Shown: positions 1 to 11,946 of the stretch, one piece after another
How the letters are laid out: the number at the start of each line of letters is the position of its first letter
How positions within the stretch are numbered: position 1 is the stretch's first letter
Source: Marsupella aquatica
Taxonomy: Eukaryota > Marchantiophyta
Assembly (NCBI GenBank): GCA_973895155.1
Contig: OZ316892.1
Location: 14,322,001-14,386,000, forward strand
Direction: 5' to 3'
DNA: 64,000 nucleotides
The notes under the pieces: model-generated
Told to the model about the DNA's origin: nothing
The model's database searches: none
Seen by the model: the letters and a program-made list of their open reading frames with translations, nothing else
Translations under genes and position numbers: made by a program

Positions 1-3000
1 AAATAGGGCAGCAAACAAGTTTCGAATGGGTTCGACTTGATGCAGTGTCTTTTCCGTATGAGTACCCCCTGCAACCATATACGAAGTAACTCATGTGAGG
101 GGGGTAAACTAGGGTACTGAGGAAAGAGAGATCTCAAATAAACGTGTCCTAAAAAGATAGTCGTAAAAACGGACTCCATTAAATCCTGAAGTATAAAACC
201 ATTTTTTTAAGGTCTCTCCGGTCTCATCAAGGAAATGTATGATCTGACTAGTCATACCAAGGGATCATGGCTTTGTATAGAACTTGGGCAAATGCAACAA
301 TTGCATATAAATCATTGTCATACATGGAACGAAAGGGGAGGAAAAAACACCTGAAAGAACAAGACCGCCAACAAATGCACCAACTTCTAAGCTGAGCCCC
401 ATGCTTTGGCTTATTAAAGCCAAGGATAGGCAAATTCCAATAGCACCCAGAAGGAAAAGCTCTGAATTGAACTTTGTCAGTTGGACGAGAACACGTAAAA
501 AACACCGGATGAAGATCTTCGCAAGTACCCAAGCGGACCCACAAAACACTAACAGCAACAGTGCAGCTCGTGAAAGTGCAAACACGAACGTTCCTGCATC
601 ACTCCCCTTCGCAGCAAGAGCAGGCATGATAGCCAGAAGAAGACCAAGAGCACAGTCCTGAAGAATGAGAGTTCCAAGCATGATCTGCAGACATAGCATA
701 AAGACATCAATTCCTGATTTATAAGTAGCACCATCTGATTGTTCAGAAGATTCTTGGAGTGCCTACTAATGAGCCATGCATTGCTGAACTAGATTTCATA
801 TTAAAACAAATCACTAACAAACTAATGGAGTGCCTACTAATGAGCCATACATTGCTGAACTAGATTTCATTCTAAAACGAATCACTAGTAAACTAGTAAT
901 TCACGGTAACGCGGAGGACCTACTTGTCCATGCTCTGTGCTCCCCATTTTTGACTCCATCAAGCATTTGACCACCACTGCGGTTGAAGACATGGACAAAA
1001 ACGCCCCTGCATGCATATGGTGCACAAGAAATCATCTGCACCTCAAATGAAAATAGCAGTCAAACCAAACATTCACACGAGTGTCGGATTGTCCTACAAA
1101 ACCTGCTTTCATGCTGAGACCAGACATTGAAGATTAACAAACACCTTCATCATCAGCTCAAGCCTATCTGTATCAGTTTTGTTATCCCAGGGCATTGAGA
1201 CGCCCGACGTTTCTAATACCCACGGGACCGTCACGACAACCAGATCAGTACAATCCTGAACTGTCACTGGTCCAGATGTTAGAAATCCCCGTTGAGCCCA
1301 ATATTAGGATGAAAGTTTGTTTACTCACCAATAAAGACACCTTGAGGGATGGATGAACCAAGCAAGCCTCCCAAGAGAATTGCTGTGCCAATCTGAAGGC
1401 ACCCACCTCCTAGGGTCACGTTGTGTATGCCATGCATCTTGGATGGATTGAATTCTACACCAAGAACAAACAAGAGAAATACCACTCCGAATTGTGCCAG
1501 TGTCTCCACCTGCACCATGGCACGTAAATAATTGAAATGGGAATCAGCCCAGCAGTTCCACCCTGAAAAGAATTTGTTAAATTTTTGTTGTTGTTTGGCT
1601 CCAGGTGAAGGGGGCGAGGCGGGGGAGGGGGGGAGGGGAACGTGAGGCCCAATCTCACCATACCGAAAAAGTGATGCAGCAAAGTCAATTATTCCAGAAA
1701 GCCATCTCCAGATAGTTCCAACTTCTCACAAGAAACATGGGAATCCATTTTGACTGCAGCTGATTGTTTTGTCCAAATACTGTCTACGCTATACTATTAG
1801 AACACTATAATTGGAGAAAGCGATCAACCTAAGAATTGAGACTGGTCACGAAATTACGAGAACCAAATATCTAGAGATCGTAAAGCTTGTGTAAAAGGTA
1901 AGAATGTGACCGTCGTGGTACGGCAATCGCTGGTCTCGACTGGAAGAGCATAAATAAGGAATCTAAATTGTACAATGACCAGATCCGCCCATTGAAAAAA
2001 CCATGCACAATGGCAGTTGATAGTCAGGCCGCGAAACAAAGGACTATAGAATGAGCACATTGAGGTCTCTAAAATCAACTAGATGTCTGATGAAACAACC
2101 CACCGGATTCTGATCCAAATAACTCACTACAAGGGACATAAAAGGAAAACAGTCCAGGAGACAATCAGCCTATTAATCCCTGGCATTGACAAGTGACAAG
2201 ACCAGCCGAACAGAAAGCCCTCTGAAGCACAGGTCAGAATCTACGATTAAGCCAGCAAAAGTGAAAATGGCACCTGCACCAATTCGTGAACAAGGTGAAG
2301 GCCTCCTGGGCCGACGACCATGCCAGCAGCCAAGTATCCCAAAATCACGGGTTGCCCAGACAAGCCACAAATTGTACCTCCCAGAGCTGCAGCGACTAGT
2401 ACCATCACAATGTCTGAAATGAGCGTGAGATCCTCCTGAAGCATCATTCTGTTCTTCCCAGGATTGCTGATCACATATTCGTTATCTTCCCGATCTATCA
2501 GCCTCGGTACATCCTCTAACTGATGGTATCCTGCATTGTCCTCCACCAGTTTCTCCCTTGTGTAATTCTTCTTCTGCGAAATCATTGAGAGATTTTTACC
2601 TGGTTCTCTGCTGCTCTCCTTTGTGAGAGAAAGTGGCGGTTTGTGAGGTGGATCCGACTGTCCCATGATCCTGTCCAACCACGTCATATCTGATGCTCTA
2701 GAATTCTCGGAAGTTTCTGTGTCCCCCTGTCCTCCATCTAAAGTAGTCCCATCTTTCGCCTGCATTTGCGATAGCTCAGAATCTTTTACTCTCAATGCTT
2801 CCTTTTCCCCTTCAGATGTCTCTTCCTCTTCCTCATCGTCAAATGTGCGCCCTCCTACCCTGGCCACCGTCTCAAGAACACCATCCTGCTCTGATATCGT
2901 CTTGTTAAATCGCCCATCCTCTTCGTTCCCAACACTTTCCTCGAAGCGATCTAGAATCTTTTCTACCCCTGTGTGCTCGGCCTTGGCATCGTTCGCAAGA

Positions 3001-3581
3001 ATTTCATCGTCCCTACTCTCATGCTCGTCCGAAGTCACCGTTCCATTCAGCTCCTCCTCACCTTTGGTTGTCTGTGCGTACTCATGCCGATCCTGAACCC
3101 GCGCCTCAAACTCATTACTATTTTCGGCTCGAATAAACTCAACATTCTCGTAGTCATCGTCTTCGTTGGCACCCTTCGTCACTGCGTCATCTGATTCCCG
3201 GACTGCATCCTTGGCCGCCTTCTCAATCAATGGCACATTCTCATAATCACCTTCCTGCACAATTAGCTGCCTTCGTTTACTCGGAAGACCACCACTTCGG
3301 CTGCCTTCGGAAACGATGGACCGAAAGATGGAGGACTCAAGTATTCCCGGGAAAGAGATTAAAGAGCTACTGCTGAATTGCCGCTCCCGTGACTGTCCCT
3401 TGTGGAATGATGATGACGCAAAAAGTAGGGATGACAAGCACACAAATACCAGTCCAAGGACGACATACTTCCACCAACGAACACACACAACTTCAAATAG
3501 CTTGGCTCGTGACAGGATCAGAAAATGCAAGCTCTGCAGCAAATGTGAAGAAGTCGACCCGTGGGCAGCTCCCTTCTCCAT
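1..3581 (-). CDS. KEA: KEA4/5/6-type K+ efflux antiporter, 5' part (partial, runs off left edge)
   Basis: Putative K+/H+ antiporter of the CPA2 family, subgroup KEA4/5/6, which in Arabidopsis acts in endomembranes. Exons read on the minus strand: 3581-2274, 1509-1329, 1006-924, 684-351, 68-1 (partial). All introns are GT-AG and phases fit (0, 1, 0, 1), giving 658 residues so far. Seen: a hydrophobic anchor at about residues 38-57, then a long acidic stretch to about 385 that includes a segment like the family's N-terminal motif (FNKTISEQDGVLETVARV, about 225-242). The exchanger core then starts with ISDIVMVLVAAALGG and continues with VETLAQFGVVFLLFVLG, GAFLSMSSTAVVVKCLM, LILQDCALGLLLAIMP and LHQVEPIRNLFAALF. 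The start is the ATG at 3581; codons upstream in frame are TTG. The N-terminal domain is longer than I remember for Arabidopsis KEA4-6. The C-terminal half of the transporter lies outside the window. Confidence 0.93.
756..897. repeat. 71-bp tandem duplication inside KEA intron 3
   Basis: Two adjacent copies (756-826 and 827-897) beginning GGAGTGCCTACTAATGAGCC, differing at a handful of positions. They lie wholly within the intron between KEA exons 3 and 4 and affect no splice site. Confidence 0.85.
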
Positions 3582-4891
3582 GTACAACAACAACAAATCT
3601 TCTTTCCAAACAATGCAGCCCCCTCTCTGTTTGGGTGCGACTGTCGATCGCCCTTAGACGCAAAGAGACTCGATATGATGGCCAGGAAGCTGCGGACTCC
3701 ACCGAGATCCGAAAAAAATAAGGAGAAGAAGTAGACGCGCCCCAGCTCACTCAACGCGGACGAAGCCTACGGCGGAAATCGAAATGTTCGTACCCGGCAA
3801 AGAAAACCGAGGAAAAATAAATCAAAGAAAAGGCTGAATTCCTCAGCGCAGAAAGGTGCCGTAGGACCCGAATTCGAGATCTAAAGCTAACCTGTCGCTG
3901 CCCGATCACGCAACCAAATAGAAGTTCCATATCCGCATTGTAGTGCCCGTCGTCGACAACACTTTCCTGCCTCAATGATTTCTTCCGCGATCTCTCCCCG
4001 GCTCCATAACTTTAACTTTCTCACTTTATACATTGTTCATCGGCACTCTGCAATTTCCCACATCCAACTTACTGTAGGCTCAAACACAAACCACGACTAT
4101 TTGTCTTCCGACACTAGAAAAGAAACTAGAAAAGAAAACCATCACCGGAGTTGAATCGAGGGTTCTGTCGCTCGACTGAGCTGTCGTGAAAACGAGAATA
4201 GTGTTGGTTTCTCGTATGCTTTTCCTGGGCATCAATAATGGAATCGGGATCGACAGACAGTTTCCTCTGTTTCATACGTGGTACATAACAATCTACTGTA
4301 CGTATGCGTTTCTGCCAGTTGAGTAGGGTTTACCATCAATACTCTTTGCTTTTGTTTTGACCGGTCCAAATGAAGGAATACTGGTGGGATTTTAAAATTC
4401 GCTCGTGTATCAAGATTCCTTGTTTTTCGTTTTCGACCGAAAGAAGTGAACTTATTTTATAGTGGTGCGGGTCCCAAAGTCACCCGTGTATATCGCAAGG
4501 TGGGGTGGTAGGGCCGTAGGGAATAAAGGGACCAATTCCATCTAAGTATATTATTAAGTGGATTATTAATAACTAATTTTATATTGTTAGGTTATTCTTG
4601 AGTGCCTATTGTGTAGAGTAAAGGTGTGTCTCTCGGTTTGTGAGTGGAAAACATGGATTAGGGGGAGGTGAGTATCTAAAAATGGCCATGGGAAACCAAC
4701 CGAATCAACTGATAGGCAAGAGGCTTGATTGTACTCACCTTTAGTTATGCTCAAAGAACTGACAATCAAGCTTGTATACACATAATGGCAACTGAAAGTT
4801 ATTTTTCAGGTCTTATGGTCTAGCGTGAAACCTCTAGATCTTGACTATGGAGGCATAGTTGGTTTTGGGTGCAAGTGGAAAAGGGGTACTA
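3582..4891. other. Upstream region of KEA, no gene seen
   Basis: 5' leader and promoter side of the KEA gene. Stop codons occur in every frame and I recognise no protein homology. A possible leader splice donor (CAG/GTTAGC on the minus strand near 3893) is only suggestive. The part beyond about 4.1 kb is AT-rich with no recognisable structure. Confidence 0.5.
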
Positions 4892-5241
4892 GGCAGTGTG
4901 GAGCAAAGAGTACATTCACAACAGCAAGCCCATGATCATCGAACACGCAAGTAGTCGACATAGAGAGATACGTAGTTCACCTTAATTGAGGCTCGTCCAC
5001 GGGAATAGACAAAAGCTTTATTGCAATCTAAGTCTGTCGGCCATACATAGACTCCGCAATGCTAACTCCCTTCATCTCTAAATTGGCTCTGTAACAATGA
5101 GCTGTTCTACCCATCCAAGCAAACACTGCTTGCGGATATCACGTGCAACATGACCAACCTAACCAAGTTTGCGGCTAAGGTTAGCCCTTACTACAATTAT
5201 AGTCATAACTCTAAACCTAAGAAAAAATGTCTAATAGGCAG
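4892..5241 (+). mobile_element. Solo LTR, family 1, copy 1 (340 bp, TSD GGCAG)
   Basis: Element 4897-5236 begins TGTGGAGC and ends CTAATA (terminal CA mutated). It is flanked by direct repeats GGCAG at 4892-4896 and 5237-5241. The body shares with the copies at 29.8, 31.0 and 55.1 kb the core AGAGAGATACGT(A/G)GTTCACC, a GTCCA(C/T)GGGAA block and GCTTTATTGCA. No internal region or second LTR is present, so it is a solo LTR left by recombination. TG...CA ends and a 5-bp target duplication are standard for LTR retrotransposons. Confidence 0.8.
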
Positions 5242-6830
5242 AGTGAGGTGAGTCTATTTATGTTCAACGAATGAGTGTTCGGGCTAGTATTGTCAACTAC
5301 ACAATGAATGTGGGGATGGGATGTATAGGATGACCTAGGTCTGGGCAAGGGGTTATTAGGATCTCACCCTGTGTCCGGGATGTGAGAAGAAGTTATCGAG
5401 CAGCTACATGGAAGCTTTTTCAAACATTCTGGACACAAGGTTATAGACTAGAACTCCTGCCTAGACATCCATGTTTGTGCATAATGTTTGTCCTATAAAG
5501 GTTGTCTGGCTATCAATTCATGGGCGCAAGATTATGAGAATAGTAACATGGAGTAGAATTTGTTACCCACCTGCAACCTCTGTTCCATACAAAAATTACA
5601 ATAGAAAATATTGGAATAAAGTAGACCTTTGTTCAATCTTCTTGTGACAAAAGAGTACATGGCCGAGACTCCTAAAGGGCTGGGTTAGAAATGAGGCCAA
5701 GGGAGAATGGGAGGTGGGGATGATGGGAAGAGTGGGGTTAAAAAAAATCTGTTAAATATTCTAAAAGCACATTCACTAAGTTATTTTACCCTAAAGTGAT
5801 TTCAAGTCACATTGGCCCAACCCACCCACACACCAACCACGCTTGAAGGTTGGTTTTTATAAATTTTAACCTAAAAATGATTAATATTACCGGTAACAAG
5901 ATAACTTTTTATAAAAAAACAGAAATAACAAGGGATAAGAAGGATGGGGGGTTCACTAATTTTACTTGGGAGGGGCCCAGGGAGCATATGGAAGAGGGGG
6001 GCGTGAACCTGACGCCTTTTTTCCCACATCTGTTATAAGTGAGTTTCAGATGTCAAGTTTGTAATAATTTAACTTCAGATTTCAAGTCTTGTCTCATAAA
6101 ACCATGTCAGTTTGTTTGGCATCACACACAAACAACTTTCTTTCCCTTTCCTGCTCACCACTCTAGTTTTCCTTCTCTAGAAGAAAAGTTCTACTGCAAC
6201 AATTAAAGAAAACACTCCATCTTTCTGACAAATAGAAGCTCCAAAGGCATCCAACCTTGTCCACCCGGTCCTTTCGATGGAATCAAGGTGTAAGGTGTAA
6301 AGAAAAAGTGATTCAGGCATCCTATGCACTCTCTTGTAGTCCACAGAGACCTGTAATTTTGGGAGGATGATCCTTAACCTAAACACGCTTCTAGTTGGCA
6401 AACGTGACAAGGTGAGAAAGCTCTATCCACAAGCTCATTGATACCAGAAGCTCACTCTGAAACTCAAATTAAGCAAAACATCAGGGTCAAGAATTGCGCC
6501 CCCAAAATACTGCCCGAGCTCGTCAAAGGCCCAAATGAGTAACTGAGTCAAACTTTCAAACCAATTTAGTTATGAGAAATCCAAAATGGTGTCAAGCCTC
6601 ATTGCAAGGAACTTTTGAAGAGCTTTCCAACAATACAAAAACATATTTAAGAGTCTGGCATGCAAATTGTGAGATAGGTGGTTTTCAAGTTATCCTAAAT
6701 TTACACATCTGGTGCTGCCAAAGTCCATCCTAGCATCACTACCAATGTTAGATGCTATAAGGGGGATTTTTTTACTCCAAAGCTCCATGTTGAGGCACAA
6801 CATACGGCAAGAATCAGCTTACTTTTTGTA
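5242..6830. other. Intergenic, AT-rich, no gene
   Basis: No coding signal, RNA gene or clear repeat boundary. Short ORFs here (for example around 5850-6038 and 6177-6410) have no recognisable family features and low-complexity composition. Confidence 0.5.
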
Positions 6831-6831
6831 A

Positions 6832-7150
6832 GTGCTAAAACTTGCCAAATTACACCCCACTACAATGTATTTGCCACTTTTGACCCAAATTAGCCATGTT
6901 TTTTTTGTCTTCAATTAGCCTCCCCGTTAGCCAGAATCTGCCTACTGTACATGCCTTCGTCAAGCCTAGGCACAGAAATAGAAAGAATGCAACTCCCACA
7001 CCCCCCATTAACCACCACCTTGTCCTCAAGGACATCTGAGACATCTAGGCACCCCGTTAGCCAAATCAGACATAGCTAATTCCACCCGAGCAACACCATT
7101 ACCCAGAATCTGACGGCTCTCTTAAATTCAGGGAGTTCTAACGTCATAAA
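6832..7150 (+). mobile_element. MITE-like repeat, copy 1, carrying a PRMT6 gene fragment
   Basis: Belongs to a dispersed non-coding family, with copies near 27.0, 41.4 and 53.4 kb. They share a start like GCCAAATT(A/C)CACC, internal TTTGCCAC and CAGAATCT(G/A)ACGG boxes, and TTAGCC motifs. This copy holds two CAGAATCTG boxes (about 6933 and 7105). Between them lies an antisense fragment of the PRMT6 coding sequence (about 6968-7027). The LINE 3' tail abuts its right side near 7150. Exact ends are uncertain because no clean target duplication was found. Confidence 0.55.
6935..7035 (-). pseudogene. Captured PRMT6 fragment (motif I region)
   Basis: Reverse complement of 6968-7027 matches 9607-9666 of the PRMT6 gene with 5 mismatches and one single-base gap over about 60 bp, roughly 90% identity by hand count. 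Weaker similarity extends to about 6935. The fragment spans the codons of the S-adenosylmethionine-binding motif I. The missing base breaks the frame, so it cannot encode that motif. It is too short to be a gene and is read as a relic captured by the surrounding repeat. Confidence 0.75.
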
Positions 7151-8650
7151 TTTTTGTTTTTTTACTTGAAAGGAGCACTTTACTTAACAGGAAGTAAATT
7201 CCAATAAAAACAGGGAATCACCGGCCAGACCCACAAAAGGGACAAAGACCAACAACCACTCAAAGACCAGACACATCCAGTCAGGAGGGCAAAGGATGAA
7301 GGGAACAATGAAAAGTGATCAAACAACAATCACCCAAGATAAATATAACCTACGATCCAAACGCAAACATGAGGGCCAACTCACACCGAAGGCCAGGCAA
7401 AGAACCAGCCAGAAAACTCAAATCTGAAGCACTGAACCAGGACAAAAATCCAAAAAGAAGAGGATAATTCATCTGCACAGATCCCATATAACGGACCAGG
7501 AAACAATCGCCAAACAGCGAAGCCCAGTCATAGAACTAAAACAATTCATGAGGGATCAAAGAACCAAAGAGGCCTAACATCGACTACAAACTGTCCATCC
7601 TGCAAATAGTAGAGACCTCCATTCTGCATCGCCCTCATCGGCCCCCCCTGAGCCCAACCCTCATTCCAGGCAATCTTCATACTCATTCGGAGCTCATGCC
7701 AAATTTTAAATTGAATCCCCACACTTGAGATACGCAATTGTTCTTTTTCCAATGAACAACGAGCTTTCCAAAGCTGCCAACAAGTAATCCCTCGCGCAAT
7801 GTTCCACAGCTTCAACGAAAAGTCTCTACGAACGATAAGTGGTGTTCCCAAAAGAGCCTGAACAGGATCAACGTGGAAATGTAAAGGCCAGGATCCAATA
7901 GCCTGAAGGATAACCCTTTTTATCCAACTCCAAACCCTCTGCGACTCTGGACACCCCCATAGGCAATGAAGTATGTCTTCATGAGCATGATTAACACATC
8001 TTGAACACCACCATTCTTCTGCACTACGAAAAAAAGGAATGATTACACCAGCTTCATCTCTGCGCATCGAGCTGGTAGCGATAATTCTTTGTGCAACTTG
8101 CCATAAGAAAAAACAGCTTTTAATTACTTTGCCACTAAAGATGCTATAATTCACAACAATGCTACCATTTTTATGTATTTATCAAAATGTCACTATTTTG
8201 TATACGGATGACAAGTTTACCAAAGAAACCAGGAGAACTTTATATGAAAACCATGACATTTTTGTAAATACAAAAAAACTAGTGACAATATTATAAATTC
8301 AAACATCTTTGGTGACAATATACTTAAAAGCTGTAAGAAAAAATTTATCTTTTCTTCCATGTAGGACTTCTAAATACTTCCCCAAATGTAAGTATCCCAG
8401 GAACAGCACGAAGCTCCATCCTCCACTTACTAAGGACAATAGACTCCCACAAATCTCTACATTGCAGAAGTTTTTGGAAACAAGTGGTTGATGCATGAAA
8501 GAATTTATGACCACCTTTCCATTGAAAACTATTAGCAAGACCCAAAGTAGAGCACGAAGGACCTTTTAATCCAATCCCGTATTTATCAGTCACCCAATTC
8601 TTCATTCTCCCTATGGTCATGTTGAATAGCGGAGCCCCAATCACTGGCAT
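7150..8650 (-). mobile_element. 5'-truncated LINE, 3' end with zinc-binding domain
   Basis: The open frame 8154-7546 encodes a plant LINE ORF2 C-terminus (zf-RVT domain): FFLWQVAQRIIATSSMRR, then WWCSRC, an H-x4-C cluster (HEDILHCLWGCPESQRVW), then LLGTPLIVRRDF...LWNIARGITCWQLWKARC. A long G/T-rich 3' UTR follows, and an A-rich tail (AAAAAAACAAAAA on the minus strand) lies at about 7150-7165. Degenerate frames up to 8650 (QCRDLWESIVLSKWRMEL) look like the preceding part of the same ORF2, with frame breaks. No reverse transcriptase core remains. Orientation and family are secure; the 5' limit is a guess. Confidence 0.75.
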
Positions 8651-8659
8651 AAATTAGAT

Positions 8660-9415
8660 CATAAATTAATCCACGGAAACCACAGTAGATACTTAACAGT
8701 AGTATTCGCTGCATCTTCTACTTGACACTCGCCACTCTCGCGAACAAAACGCTGGTACGTGTACACGAAACTAATGTACAGTACTATACAGTATTGCACA
8801 TAAAGTACCAGAGTACTGTACCGTAGGGAGGGCTGACGCCCGAAGGAGCTGACTAGAATAATAGAAATAGTCGACAGGTCCACTATTGTACCAGTAGTCG
8901 ACTCACTCCGAATCCAGAGGAGTAGTAGTGTATGACTGACCGAGTACACGAAACATTAGTAGTGCCTTCGCGCGATGGTACCCCCGGACTGTATGGAGAA
9001 AAGGATGACCTGAGGTGGGATTCGCGAGCAGCAGCCGAAGCGTTGTCACAGTAGGTTTTTCGAGGAAGGAACTGAACTGTTCGAGACCTGTTCAAGACTC
9101 GATGTGGGCGGTGGAAGGGGAGTACAGATTCAGTACTGTAGTAGTAGTAAAGCAGTGAAATGTCCGAAGGGATGACGATGAATGTCAGTCAGTCTGTGTC
9201 CGATGGTGCGACCCAGGGTTTGGTTCTGGAAAGTTTGTTGTTGTTGGCCTGCAGCGAAGACGAGGGCGTTGGATTCGAGCTCAGGTGCAGCGTTTATGTG
9301 AGGTGTTGTTGCAAATAGGGTTTACACCGCGGCAAGGGTGAGGGGCGAGGGAGCCGAGGAGAAGTTGGAGCTGGATTAAAGCTGGGGAAGTCTAGATTCA
9401 ATCCAGAGGAGGACC
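8660..9415. promoter_or_regulatory. PRMT6 upstream/leader region
   Basis: About 750 bp between the LINE remnant and the PRMT6 start. It contains many short TACTGTAC / GTACTGTA palindromic words between 8770 and 8830 and around 9130, and no competing ORF. Promoter function is inferred only from position; no TATA box was assigned. Confidence 0.35.
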
Positions 9416-10540
9416 ATGGGTGGCAGCCTCCCGATGGTACCACCGCGGCCCAGCAAGGATGGTGTCACAGCGACTAGCATTCGGGAGCACGACGCCGCAT
9501 ACTTTCACGCCTACTCTCACATTGGCGTCCATGAGGAGATGATCAAGGACCGAACTCGGACTGACGCGTATCGAGATGCCATTTTCATGCATGCCGATGC
9601 CATTCGGGACAAGGTGGTGGTTGATGTGGGGTGCGGGACTGGCATTCTTTCTATTTTCTGTGCCTACGCTGGCGCACGCAAGGTCTATGCTGTCGATGCC
9701 AGTGATATTGCTGTCCAGGCGCAGCAAGTGGTCAAGACGAATGGACTCGCTGATATAATCACAGTGTTGGTGGGACGCGTGGAGGAGGTGGAGATAGACG
9801 AGGAAGTGGATGTCATCGTTTCGGAGTGGATGGGATACATGCTCCTGTATGAAAGTATGTTGTCAAGTGTGATCTGTGCCCGTGACCGTTGGCTGAAGCC
9901 CGGAGGCATCATTCTCCCTTCTCATGCTACCCTTTACATGGCTCCCATAACAAATGCCGAGAGATATGCGGAGAGCATTGATTTTTGGCGAGACGTGTAT
10001 GGTATTGATATGTCTGCAATGTTACCCCTTGCTAAGCAATGTGCATTTGAAGAACCCTGTGTGGAGTCCATCACTGCAGAGAATGTTCTTTCATGGCCCA
10101 TTGTTGTAAAACAGGTCGACTGCAGTAAGGTGACTGTAGAAGAATTGCAAGTTGTGACGGCTGACTTCCATACTACTTCCATGATGATGGCATCCCTGCA
10201 CGGCTTTGCTTTCTGGTTTGATGTAACTTTCGGAGATCCAGCTCCTGAGTCACCAGCTTCGGGCAGTCCGGCTGCCAATGATCATAACGGGAAGCCTTTA
10301 CATACACCTGAGGGGAAAGGTTCTGACACTCTTACACTTTCCACTGCTCCAGAGGAAAGTCCTACGCATTGGCAACAGACAATCCTCTATATATACGATC
10401 CAATTGAAGTAGTTCAAGACCAAGTGATATCGGGTTCTGTCACCTTATCACAAGCCGTGGAAAATCCACGGTTTTTAAATATACACCTGGATTATGCATC
10501 GGGAGAACGGCGTGGCGTGAAGGAATCTGTGATGCGGTAA
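9416..10540 (+). CDS. PRMT6: Protein arginine N-methyltransferase 6, intronless
   Basis: Type I arginine methyltransferase (374 aa) transferring methyl groups from S-adenosylmethionine to arginines of histones and other proteins. Seen: YFHAYSHIGVHEEMIKD at about 29-45 (N-terminal helix region), motif I VDVGCGTGILSIFC (69-82), acidic residue of AVDASD (92-97), double-E loop SEWMGYMLLYE (136-146, E137 and E146), and RWLKPGGIILPSHATLYMAPI. The barrel follows, with the THW loop (317-319) and the C-terminus VKESVMR. These match plant PRMT6 closely. Against Arabidopsis PRMT6 (about 435 aa by memory) the N-terminal extension is shorter. The start ATG has a strong context (GACCATGG). A Ser/Pro-rich insert (about 274-315) sits where plant PRMT6 has one. 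The whole frame is uninterrupted by introns, unlike KEA, HEN1 or the oxidoreductase in this window. Confidence 0.96.
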   Translation: MGGSLPMVPPRPSKDGVTATSIREHDAAYFHAYSHIGVHEEMIKDRTRTDAYRDAIFMHADAIRDKVVVDVGCGTGILSIFCAYAGARKVYAVDASDIAVQAQQVVKTNGLADIITVLVGRVEEVEIDEEVDVIVSEWMGYMLLYESMLSSVICARDRWLKPGGIILPSHATLYMAPITNAERYAESIDFWRDVYGIDMSAMLPLAKQCAFEEPCVESITAENVLSWPIVVKQVDCSKVTVEELQVVTADFHTTSMMMASLHGFAFWFDVTFGDPAPESPASGSPAANDHNGKPLHTPEGKGSDTLTLSTAPEESPTHWQQTILYIYDPIEVVQDQVISGSVTLSQAVENPRFLNIHLDYASGERRGVKESVMR

Positions 10541-11651
10541 ATTATCGAAGTTACCTTTTTCTGGCAACTTCTCTATGGTTTCATCAAGATTCTTAAGAGC
10601 ATTTTACATTATCATAGGGTAACAGATTGCTTCTGCTTCTAGTGGTACCCTCTCAAAAAATCACATGTGTAGATTGCAAGCATGAATACAATTTCTCAAG
10701 CATGGCACAGTACTATTTTTCCTTTGGCACGCTCGAGAATTGCATATGGGAATTTCCCATACATTCTTTTGGCTCTTTTTTGTGTCTTCCATGGCATGAT
10801 GTTGTGCTTACTTCAGGTACTGTGTTTTAGATAGGAAAGTTTCATGTTTATTTACCGAGCATTAGAGTGCTTGTCAGCTGTTCGAGCTCACCACTAGGCG
10901 TCGCTTGAGAATTGATTGATTGGAAAGTCATTTAAGGTCAAGTTAGTTCTGTCTGTCCGTCTCCGATTTGTTCATCGGTCAAAGGTTTCTGTGTTGATCA
11001 TTGCACACCTTATGGATTGAAGCCGATGTTCGTTCTACCCGGAGGTCCAACGTACAGAGTGCACCTCTGTAGGGTTTTAGTTTAAATGGGTGCATAATTA
11101 TGTCCCGGGTTGCAGATATGGATAATGTGGAGTGAAAGCACTGAATATTGTTCCTCGAAGTGTTTATGATCATGAGGGACGCGATAGCTCAGGTAATTTG
11201 ATGTTACCTTTGCCATAGATATCTATCGTGATTAAAAGTTTCGAATGAAGATGCACCTCGAGACAACTTACACCTAGCTTGCTCGATCGATGTATGTCCC
11301 ATCACGCCATCGTACAGCACTTGTGAATTTCGTTTTTACTAGAATTTAACTTCAAACATCTTCGTCCTATTGCACCTGTAATACCTTGGAATCTTCTCAA
11401 AAGACCACGCGTATTTGAATGCAGAGACAAGTTTGCTTTCCAAGGAGAGACAAACTCATGTTCCTTTTATTATCAGTTACATTAGATGCAGCCGTTGCAT
11501 GGGGTTCAGATTTGCTGTACGCCTACAATGCAAGGCAGAGACGCCGAAGATATTCAGTAAGATTGACGCCGTGGATCTCCATTAAGAGTAGAGACCGGGA
11601 GTGCCGTTCTTCATTCATGACAAACTGAAGTAGCGGTGCCGGCTTGACGTA
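10541..11651. other. PRMT6 3' flank, no gene
   Basis: Mixed-composition sequence after the PRMT6 stop codon, with no recognisable protein. It probably holds the 3' UTR, but no canonical AATAAA was assigned. Short ORFs (10627-10830, 11419-11628) show no family features. Confidence 0.45.
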
Positions 11652-11873
11652 CCTCGTCGTCCATTCGGACGAATTTCATTGAATTCACTTGATGTGGGCG
11701 AATCGGTCGGTACTTCGATCGTTCGAACGAATTGTTAATTAATTCACTTGGTGTGTGAATCGGTCGGTACTTCGGTCGTTCAAACGAAGTTCAATTAATT
11801 CCACATGGTGTGTGAATCGGTCGGTACTTCGGTCGTTCAAATGAAGTTCAATTAATTCCACATGGTGTGCGAA
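11652..11873. repeat. 58-bp minisatellite, about 3.8 units
   Basis: Units start with GAATCGGTCGGTACTTCG at 11700, 11758 and 11816, an exact 58-bp period, preceded by a partial degenerate unit from about 11652. Each unit holds a palindromic GTCGTTC(G/A)AACGAA word. It reads through as a short repetitive peptide in one minus-strand frame, judged incidental. Confidence 0.9.
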
Positions 11874-11946
11874 CCCGTTGTCCGATTGTCTCTGATTCGA
11901 GGAAATGTAGAAATGGATCGAGCCGGCGGGCAACGCCAAGATCAGA

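Noticed and set aside
2665-3096. Plus-strand open frame of 143 codons opposite KEA exon 1
   Set aside because: It is the antisense shadow of the acidic KEA exon (Ser/Pro-rich reverse reading) with no family features.
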